Shown piece after piece: positions 15,088 through 20,013 of a DNA stretch of 20,013 nt (position 1 is the first letter of the stretch; every line of letters begins with the position of its first letter). The notes below the pieces were generated by a model, which was not told the DNA's origin, did not search any database, and saw only the letters and a list, made by a program, of their open reading frames with translations. Location: NCBI GenBank assembly GCA_002431635.1, contig DJGH01000061.1, positions 1 through 20,013 on the forward strand, read 5' to 3'. Position numbers and translations under genes: made by a program. This stretch comes from Petrotoga sp. UBA5851 (GTDB lineage: Bacteria; Thermotogota; Thermotogae; Petrotogales; Petrotogaceae).

Positions 15088-15930
15088 CTATTCTTTCATT
15101 CCTGTCATGGTAATTCCTTGTATAAACTGTTTCTGAAGTATAAGATAGATTATTACTATTGGAATTACAGCCATTGCAGCTGCAGTTATTTTAAGATGAA
15201 CAAGATCACCGTACTGCTGGGAGAAGAACTGCACACCCAACTGAACTGTTCTGTGCCTGTTGTCATTTACCACCAGTAAAGGCCATAGAAATGCGTTCCA
15301 CGAGGACATGAACCCAAATATTCCCAACGCCGAAAGAACAGGCTTGATATTGGGAAGAATTATCTTGGTATATATCATCCATTCTCCGCAGCCGTCTATT
15401 CTTGCAGCTTCAAGAAGATCATTAGGTATTCCCATTATGAACTGTCTCATAAGGAACGTACCAAATATGCTTACACAGCCTGAAACTATCATAGCAGCAT
15501 ATGTATCGACCAATCCTAATGAGTATACCATGATGTAAAGCGGAATTATTGTAACAGGAAAAGGTATCATCATGGCACTTACAAGTGTTTTAAATATACC
15601 GTTCTTTCCTCTGAAATCGTACTTGGCAAAGGCAAAACCCGCCATGCTTGATGTCAGCAGCTGAAGAAAAACAGCACATGTGGTGACAATTAAACTGTTT
15701 ATATAAAATTTGCCGAAAGGAACCGTATCAAATATCTCTTTATAGTTGGCCAGAGAGAAGGATCTTGGCAAAAACCTAGGCGGAAATGCCATGAGCTCGC
15801 TCTGAGTTTTGAAGGTTGAAAGAATCATCCATATAAAAGGAAAAAGAAATACTATGGCAAATATTACAAGTATCACATAACAAAAGGTATAAAAAACTGT
15901 ATCGTTTACTTTTTTTGATCTGACCGCCAT
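15088..15930 (-). CDS. Carbohydrate ABC transporter permease, MalG type
   Basis: A 280-residue inner-membrane subunit of a CUT1-type importer, with about six transmembrane helices beginning near residue 11. The EAA loop that docks the ATPase is at about 174-193, EAARIDGCGEWMIYTKIILP. Length and order match MalG/UgpE-like permeases, including the cytoplasmic basic N-terminus. Two ATGs are close together: the first (15936) overlaps the MalF-type stop codon but has only 1 base between it and AAGGAGG; the second has 7 bases and is used here, leaving a 2-base gap between the genes. It partners the permease encoded upstream and the binding protein. The window holds no ATPase gene, so a shared MsmK/UgpC-type ATPase elsewhere is assumed. 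Confidence 0.92.
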   Translation of the reverse strand: MAVRSKKVNDTVFYTFCYVILVIFAIVFLFPFIWMILSTFKTQSELMAFPPRFLPRSFSLANYKEIFDTVPFGKFYINSLIVTTCAVFLQLLTSSMAGFAFAKYDFRGKNGIFKTLVSAMMIPFPVTIIPLYIMVYSLGLVDTYAAMIVSGCVSIFGTFLMRQFIMGIPNDLLEAARIDGCGEWMIYTKIILPNIKPVLSALGIFGFMSSWNAFLWPLLVVNDNRHRTVQLGVQFFSQQYGDLVHLKITAAAMAVIPIVIIYLILQKQFIQGITMTGMKE

Positions 15931-15932
15931 TT

Positions 15933-17174
15933 TCATTCCTCCTTGAGCAGTTTCGTAACTCTCATCTGTATAAGAGTTATTATGAGAATTATACCGAAGA
16001 ATATCATAGACATGGCGCTCGCATATCCCATGTTAAGGCGTGTAAATCCATATTCCCAGATGTAGAAGACTGCAGTTTTGGTATCAGCATTTCCTCCAGT
16101 CATCATGTATATTTCTGAGAAAACCTGTATGGCTCCTATTGTTGAGGTTATAAATATAAGCACCAGAGAAGGCCGCATAAGAGGTGTTATTATGTACTTC
16201 AGCTTCTGCCACCTTGTTGCCCCATCTATTTCTGAAGCTTCAATTACAGATTCTGAAATTGCGTTAAGTCCCGCAAGGAATATTATTACATCATACCCGA
16301 TCCCTTTCCATATGGATACGATTGCAACTGAAAATATGGCTATATTAGGTTCTCCCAGCCAGTCCACCGTCGGGAGCCTGAACATCTCAAGAATATAGTT
16401 GGCAAGACCGAATGAAGGATGATATATCCAGCTCCATATAACGCTTACCGCTATAACAGAGGTTACCGTAGGCAAAAAGTAGACCACCCTGAAAAATGAT
16501 TTGAACTTGGGTATCGCATAAATAAGCAGGGCAAAAAAATATGCAAGGATCATTTTTGAAGGAATAACAACTATGGCGTACTTGAAGCTTATTAATAGCG
16601 AATCCCAAAAATACTTGTCCTGAAAAGCTTTTATATAGTTATCAAAGCCGACAAAAGGCTTTTTCGGCACCATTATATTCCACTTTCTAAAACTCACATA
16701 TACCGCAAATATTGCAGGAAAAAAAGTCAAAAATCCTATTCCTAAAAGCATGGGCAGGATAAAAAGATATGGAGCAACCTTCTTCTTCGGAAGCGATCTT
16801 AAAGTTACTATCAACACTAAAACCACTCCGGCAAGCAGCAAGTACCAGCCGATAGAAGCTGCTCTGAAAAAATGCAGGTAAAATTTGCTAGGAACAGATT
16901 GCTTCCAAGTTCCTAACATAAAAACAAATGAAAGAACCAGTATAAGATCACATATTGCTGCCGACAAAAGCCAGTTTGTCTTGCGCATCATCGCAAAAAC
17001 AAATGTCAGAATAGCAAATACTCCAAAAACGATTGCCATATTGGCATTAAAAAGGAAGCTGAACTCCCATATGAATATCGGTCTTTCTCCCATTGTGACG
17101 GGAAAGAAAAAACCCGCAACAATAATTATAAACCCAAAAATTGCTATAAGCTGCGATTTTTTAGTCAGTTCCAT
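15933..17174 (-). CDS. Carbohydrate ABC transporter permease, MalF type, with extra N-terminal membrane module
   Basis: A 413-residue permease, about 120 residues longer than the usual UgpA/MalF-like protein. The canonical part begins near residue 133 (PYLFILPMLLG), has about six helices and carries the EAA loop at 312-335 (EASEIDGATRWQKLKYIITP and on). Before it lie four predicted helices at about 9-27, 44-63, 69-88 and 108-125, ending in a basic SLPKKK linker. E. coli MalF also has extra N-terminal helices, but only two. The extension may stabilise the complex or contact another protein. Of two close ATGs, the one at 17180 abuts GGAGG with no spacer, while the one used here has 6 bases. A stem-loop separates it from the binding-protein gene. 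Confidence 0.9.
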   Translation of the reverse strand: MELTKKSQLIAIFGFIIIVAGFFFPVTMGERPIFIWEFSFLFNANMAIVFGVFAILTFVFAMMRKTNWLLSAAICDLILVLSFVFMLGTWKQSVPSKFYLHFFRAASIGWYLLLAGVVLVLIVTLRSLPKKKVAPYLFILPMLLGIGFLTFFPAIFAVYVSFRKWNIMVPKKPFVGFDNYIKAFQDKYFWDSLLISFKYAIVVIPSKMILAYFFALLIYAIPKFKSFFRVVYFLPTVTSVIAVSVIWSWIYHPSFGLANYILEMFRLPTVDWLGEPNIAIFSVAIVSIWKGIGYDVIIFLAGLNAISESVIEASEIDGATRWQKLKYIITPLMRPSLVLIFITSTIGAIQVFSEIYMMTGGNADTKTAVFYIWEYGFTRLNMGYASAMSMIFFGIILIITLIQMRVTKLLKEE

Positions 17175-17180
17175 AGTCAT

Positions 17181-17185
17181 CCTCC
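17181..17185 (-). promoter_or_regulatory. Shine-Dalgarno fixing the MalF-type start
   Basis: GGAGG touches the first ATG (17180) directly but lies 6 bases before the second (17174). This favours the second start. The site is only 5 bases from the foot of the stem-loop at 17191-17210, so folding could affect access to it. Confidence 0.6.
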
Positions 17186-17190
17186 AAAAG

Positions 17191-17210
17191 GTCTCCCCTT
17201 TCGGGGAGAC
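17191..17210 (-). promoter_or_regulatory. Intercistronic GNRA stem-loop between binding protein and permeases
   Basis: GTCTCCCC and GGGGAGAC form a perfect 8-bp stem around GAAA, a stable GNRA tetraloop, on the minus strand. Only CTTTTGG follows, so it is a poor terminator. Such hairpins after a binding-protein gene commonly protect its mRNA 3' end and keep its level above that of the permeases; here this is inference. Confidence 0.7.
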
Positions 17211-17222
17211 TCAATAACTTAA

Positions 17223-18446
17223 TTAGTTAAATGTTTCAGCAAGATACTTGTTTATTTCAAGAACGGCATTTTCAACAACTTTTTTGGGATCTGCACCTTT
17301 ATTAATTACTTCATTGAAGCCTATATCCCTAAACTTTGAAAAAGGATCGGCCCAGCCTTTTGATTTGGTAGGTACAGCATAGTTCAGTGAATCAAGAATA
17401 ACAGCAAGCCTTTCGTCTTTTCTGATCTCTTTATCATTTATAACCGATTTAAGTGATGGAAGTTCACCGGTTTTAATCCACTGTTTCTGAGCATTTTCAG
17501 AAGAAACATACATAAGCCATTTGGCTGCGGCTTCTTTGTTTCTGCAGCTGTCCATTATAACCAGTGCCCAGCTAGTAAGAACTGTTTTCTGTTCTCCTGT
17601 TACGGGATTCTTCGGTACCGGAGCTACTTTAAATTCAAGCTCGGGAACTGCTCCAACCTGTAAAGAACCAAGCATTGCACCATGACCGAAAACCATTGCC
17701 TGAACATTCTGCCTGAACATTGTATATCTTGCTCCAAACTTTCTGGTGTATACCTTATCCTTTGTCACAAGATCGGTAAGGAACTTCATAGCCTGAACCT
17801 GTGCATCCTCAACTACTATTCTGTTACTATTTTTTGGATCGGTGAAGGTAGCGCCGTTCATAACCATAAAGGTTTCAATGACAGGATGATATCCTTCTAT
17901 TCCCAAGCCCGCCTGAATCATCTTGTCGCCATCCCATTTTGCAAGTTTAATGGCGTCCTCTCTGAGCTCATTCCAATCCTTTGGAGGTTCTTTTATGCCT
18001 GCTGCCTTGAAAAGGTTTGTGTTGTAGAAAAGCATTATAGTCTGGACATCTGTAGGAATACCGTAAAGTTTATTGTTGATGATAAGACTCTCGATTGTGG
18101 CAGGCATAAAGTAGTCCTTCATGTACTGTGTTGTAACAACTTTGGAAGGAAATTCCGATATTATGCCATAGTCAAGCAGTTCTGTCATTGATCTGGCAGG
18201 AACCTGTGCCACATCAGGGCCTGAACCTGCTGCAACTGCTGCAAGAAGTTTGGTTTTGTACTCGCCTTCGGGTATGGTCTGAACTACTATTTCGATATCC
18301 GGATTGGCTTTCATGAATTCATCGGCAAGATTCCCGACAATTTCGGCTCTGGCAGGAGAATGGTGCATCCAATGAACCACCGTCGTCTTTGCAAAGAAAA
18401 CACTTACAAGCATAACCACTAAAATCAGTAAAGCATAACGCTTCAT
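17223..18446 (-). CDS. Extracellular solute-binding protein, family 1 (sugar type)
   Basis: A 407-residue substrate receptor for the ABC importer encoded just downstream. The signal peptide (1-19, MKRYALLILVVMLVSVFFA) has no lipobox, so the mature protein starting KTTVVHW should be free in the periplasm, a habit common in Thermotogota. The family-1 signature segment is at about 66-82 (KLLAAVAAGSGPDVAQV), followed by the usual two-lobe pattern, with VQTIMLFYNTNLFKAAGIKEPPKDWNEL typical of the hinge side. MalE, UgpB and many oligosaccharide receptors share this layout; the ligand cannot be deduced. Given the phosphatases in the same operon, a polyol, sugar or glycerophosphodiester is plausible. 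AAGGAGGT sits about 9 bases before the ATG. It is the first gene of the operon after the ROK regulator. Confidence 0.92.
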   Translation of the reverse strand: MKRYALLILVVMLVSVFFAKTTVVHWMHHSPARAEIVGNLADEFMKANPDIEIVVQTIPEGEYKTKLLAAVAAGSGPDVAQVPARSMTELLDYGIISEFPSKVVTTQYMKDYFMPATIESLIINNKLYGIPTDVQTIMLFYNTNLFKAAGIKEPPKDWNELREDAIKLAKWDGDKMIQAGLGIEGYHPVIETFMVMNGATFTDPKNSNRIVVEDAQVQAMKFLTDLVTKDKVYTRKFGARYTMFRQNVQAMVFGHGAMLGSLQVGAVPELEFKVAPVPKNPVTGEQKTVLTSWALVIMDSCRNKEAAAKWLMYVSSENAQKQWIKTGELPSLKSVINDKEIRKDERLAVILDSLNYAVPTKSKGWADPFSKFRDIGFNEVINKGADPKKVVENAVLEINKYLAETFN

Positions 18447-18490
18447 CTTTTCTTACCTCCTTTATAAAGTTAGAATAAAACCCTTGAATA

Positions 18491-18504
18491 TACTTAATAC
18501 TTAA
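18491..18504. repeat. Tandem 7-base repeat upstream of the binding-protein gene
   Basis: TACTTAA occurs twice in direct succession (TTAAGTA on the minus strand) about 45 bases before the binding-protein start codon. It lies where a promoter or operator would be expected, and it overlaps the end of the barrel-like fragment. No clear -35/-10 pair was found in this gap. Confidence 0.3.
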
Positions 18505-18613
18505 AATAAAATTTCAGCGTAACCTTTCCTTTTTCACTGAAAAAATCATACCTGTAGTCAAGATTAGCCGTTACATCACTTATCTTTCCGCTTATCCATA
18601 ATGCCTTTAAATC
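18494..18613 (-). pseudogene. Possible relic of an outer-membrane beta-barrel gene (C-terminal end)
   Basis: This stretch lies in the gap between the regulator and the binding-protein gene. It stays open for 39 codons and ends in a stop, but has no start codon. Its translation includes DVTANLDYRYDFF and KVTLKFYFKY followed directly by the stop codon. These are two strongly alternating beta strands joined by a short turn and ending in an aromatic residue, as at the end of outer-membrane barrels. The first codons overlap the last 7 bases of the ROK gene in another frame, and an in-frame stop at 18614-18616 prevents extension upstream. I infer a truncated barrel gene whose front was lost when the regulator gene came to lie here. 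Chance is possible for so short a frame. Confidence 0.4.
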
Positions 18614-19752
18614 TCAATATTTTCACCTAAAAATTTGGTAAGCGATATGGCAAGAGGTATTTCAATACCTTTCCTTATTTTAAGCGGCATAACTTTAAGC
18701 TTATCCTTCAATCCGGATGTTTTTCTCATTTTTTCTGAAATATACTCGAATGATCTGTCTTTAAAAAAAGGATTCTCGGTATTTAACATAAGATTATCTA
18801 TACATAGAAGATCCAAAAAGTCAACGATGGCATCGGCAAGCAGGTCAAGCTGCTTTTCATAAAGAATACAGAACTCTTTGGAAAATTTTTCATTGTACAG
18901 CTCAGAAAGCATAACTGAAAAGTCTCTTCCGAAAAGTGCCATATAACTTGCCGGTATGGTACTGTGAAAGATGGATTTAAGATTATCGGCCCCGAAGTAA
19001 TTTGAAACACAGCCTTTCTTGCCACACCAACATAGCGGACCGTCATGTATTAGCTGCGTATGCCCGAACTCGCCCGCTCCTCCGTTAAGACCTCTGACCA
19101 TCTTTCCATCTATTACAAGTGCTCCTCCGAACTCAGAGTCAATAAGGAAAATATTCTTATACTTGAGGTGACCGAACATTATCTGCGAAGAAAGAAGTGC
19201 ATTCACATCGTTTTCTACTTTAAAAAGGATGTTCCAGCAGTCCTCAAGTCCTGAAAAATAAACATCTTTTTCAACAGAGAAAAAATTCCCCGTAACCTTC
19301 ATATTGACCTGATCAACCTGTCCGGGAGTAACTATACTGAATACTTTGATATTCCTGTAAAGACTGTTGTAGTTTTTTTCCAGATACTTTGGAAAGTCCA
19401 TTATGGTAGAAACCACATTACTCTTGTCCACCGGTATATTTTCAGAGTATCTCAGTCTTCCGGAAAGATCTCCTATGACAAAATGTAAAAACCTGCTGTG
19501 TATAGATATTCCGCTTATGAGAATTTCATCGTTGCGCAAAACCAGCAACTTCTGAGGCCGTCCTTTTGAAGTGGTAGGAACGGCATCTCCTTCTACCACA
19601 AAACCATTGGAAATCAGCTTGTCAACTGCTCGCGAAACAGTTGCCTTACTGAGTTTGGTTTTGTTTACAATCTCAGTACGTGATATCCCGTACTTTTTAT
19701 ACCATATAAGCTGAAAGACTTTCTGCTCTGTTTCTGTAAGATTAGTCAACAT
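18607..19752 (-). CDS. ROK-family transcriptional regulator
   Basis: A 381-residue XylR/NagC-type repressor expected to control the adjacent transport and phosphatase operon in response to a sugar or sugar derivative. Residues 1-60 are a winged helix-turn-helix (GISRTEIVNKTKLSKATVSRAVDKLISNGFV at about 22-52), with a TSKGRPQKLL wing. The ROK domain follows: ENDVNALL (180-187), GLNGGAGEFGH (221-231) with Glu228 and His231, and the zinc motif CWCGKKGC (Cys241, Cys243, Cys248). An ATG eight codons earlier (19776) has no ribosome binding site and would fall at about the transcription start of the predicted promoter; the ATG used here has AAAGGTGAT and yields the usual MLTNLTETEQKVF opening. An inverted repeat lies over its promoter, suggesting autoregulation. 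The family is sure; the inducer is unknown. Confidence 0.9.
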   Translation of the reverse strand: MLTNLTETEQKVFQLIWYKKYGISRTEIVNKTKLSKATVSRAVDKLISNGFVVEGDAVPTTSKGRPQKLLVLRNDEILISGISIHSRFLHFVIGDLSGRLRYSENIPVDKSNVVSTIMDFPKYLEKNYNSLYRNIKVFSIVTPGQVDQVNMKVTGNFFSVEKDVYFSGLEDCWNILFKVENDVNALLSSQIMFGHLKYKNIFLIDSEFGGALVIDGKMVRGLNGGAGEFGHTQLIHDGPLCWCGKKGCVSNYFGADNLKSIFHSTIPASYMALFGRDFSVMLSELYNEKFSKEFCILYEKQLDLLADAIVDFLDLLCIDNLMLNTENPFFKDRSFEYISEKMRKTSGLKDKLKVMPLKIRKGIEIPLAISLTKFLGENIEI

Positions 19753-19753
19753 A

Positions 19754-19762
19754 ATCACCTTT
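19754..19762 (-). promoter_or_regulatory. Shine-Dalgarno fixing the ROK start
   Basis: AAAGGTGAT matches the 3' part of the anti-Shine-Dalgarno complement, with AGG ending 5 bases before the ATG at 19752. The longer reading from 19776 has no such site. Confidence 0.6.
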
Positions 19763-19781
19763 ATTTTTGTTTCCATAAGAA

Positions 19782-19787
19782 ATTATA
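19782..19787 (-). promoter_or_regulatory. Candidate -10 element of the ROK gene
   Basis: A perfect TATAAT lies 29 bases before the preferred start codon. The -35 region is poor and is covered by an inverted repeat. With transcription starting near 19775, the ATG at 19776 could not be used. Confidence 0.4.
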
Positions 19788-19793
19788 TTTTTT

Positions 19794-19817
19794 AAAGATA
19801 GCTTCTATGTTATCTTT
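19794..19817. promoter_or_regulatory. Inverted repeat at the ROK promoter, candidate operator
   Basis: AAAGATA (19794-19800) and TATCTTT (19811-19817) are perfect 7-base arms around a 10-base centre. The repeat spans the spacer and -35 region of the predicted promoter. This spacing suits a dimeric repressor such as the ROK protein encoded next to it. Confidence 0.4.
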
Positions 19818-19846
19818 TGTTAATATATAAACCTTTTTTCTAAGGA

Positions 19847-19996
19847 TGAAACTAATATAAGTTTATCATCGTTTACAACCAGAAAAAAGCCCTTTTTAGA
19901 GGATGTATAAAAGGCAGGACTGATAAACGGCTAAAAAATATAATTTTTTATAAAATAGATTATCCTGTATTTTGTTTCATGTTGAAACTTTTATAA
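19847..19996. repeat. Two copies of TGAAACTwwTATAA and an associated palindrome
   Basis: TGAAACT, two variable bases, then TATAA occurs at 19847-19860 and again at 19983-19996, 136 bases apart. The second copy overlaps the palindrome GTTTCA-TGT-TGAAAC (19974-19988). Both lie upstream of the ROK gene in a 237-base gap (19777-20013) that holds no gene. They may be regulator sites. Confidence 0.3.
19883..19915 (-). terminator. Intrinsic terminator of an off-window gene
   Basis: On the minus strand GCCTTTT pairs with AAAAGGGC (one G:U pair or bulge) across a 12-base loop, followed by TTTTTT. It probably ends a transcript entering from beyond position 20013 and isolates the ROK promoter. Confidence 0.6.
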
Positions 19997-20013
19997 AACT
20001 AAAAAATATTTTT

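Noticed and set aside
15931..15936. ATGA overlap between the two permease genes
   Set aside because: The ATG at 15936 has only one base between it and its Shine-Dalgarno. The ATG at 15930 has seven, so the overlap is probably not the real junction.
17682..18191. A 169-codon open frame on the plus strand
   Set aside because: It lies wholly opposite the solute-binding protein gene, which has clear family motifs. Its translation has no recognisable domain and it lacks a ribosome binding site that I can see.
18447..18606. A riboswitch or structured leader before the binding-protein gene
   Set aside because: No paired-stem architecture or known motif could be traced. The stretch is better explained as a coding relic plus a short leader.
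1..20013. CRISPR array, tRNA, rRNA, transposase or phage genes
   Set aside because: No regularly spaced repeats, cloverleaf-like segments or mobile-element proteins were found on either strand.

Overview
The window is 20 kb of AT-rich bacterial DNA with every credible gene on the minus strand. The SBP leader (a hydrophobic signal peptide ending FAKTT and lacking a lipobox cysteine), the strong AAGGAGG ribosome binding sites, frequent ATA isoleucine codons and an outer-membrane-type beta-barrel protein ending in Phe-Phe suggest a diderm anaerobe. Thermotogota is the best guess and Spirochaetota the alternative; this is an inference from style, not a marker-gene assignment. No rRNA, tRNA, CRISPR array, transposase or phage gene was seen.

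Layout, read in the direction of transcription (high to low coordinates). 20013-19753: intergenic DNA holding a terminator for an off-window gene, short repeats and a candidate ROK promoter and operator. 19752-18607: ROK-family repressor. 18613-18494: an open fragment resembling the C-terminus of an outer-membrane barrel. 18446-15088: a sugar-type ABC importer (binding protein, a MalF-type permease with an unusual four-helix N-terminal extension, and a MalG-type permease), with a GNRA-capped stem-loop between the binding protein and the permeases and no ATPase gene. 15074-11226: four phosphoester hydrolases in a row (secreted alkaline phosphatase, secreted EEP hydrolase, EEP lipoprotein, cytosolic nucleotide-pyrophosphatase-type phosphodiesterase). 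11201-8475: a PHP-domain phosphatase and two Gfo/Idh/MocA dehydrogenases. Then comes an intrinsic terminator (8443-8469) sitting almost on the ribosome binding site of an Eis-like N-acetyltransferase (8427-7255), and a third Gfo/Idh/MocA enzyme with a cysteine cluster (7245-5989).

The tight spacing (stop codons inside the next Shine-Dalgarno, ATGA overlaps) argues that 18446 to 8475, and probably to 5989, is one transcription unit. The working model is a scavenging system for a phosphorylated or phosphodiester-linked sugar or polyol. Cell-surface hydrolases would strip the phosphate or split the diester, the ABC importer would take up the product, the cytosolic NPP and PHP enzymes would finish dephosphorylation, and NAD(P)-dependent dehydrogenases would feed the carbon into metabolism under ROK control. 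The substrate is unknown; an inositol or glycerol phosphodiester is one possibility.

The remaining 5.8 kb holds separate small units: a secreted beta-barrel protein (5833-5153), a secreted PEGA plus SUMF1-like protein without the catalytic cysteines of formylglycine-generating enzyme (5045-3339), a membrane-anchored DUF4097-type beta-repeat protein (3181-2360), a PAS plus degenerate GGDEF sensor (2282-1383), and a zupT-rnhA pair (1344-169) closed by a terminator. Several genes have in-frame upstream ATGs that are poor starts; Shine-Dalgarno placement supports the shorter forms reported here.
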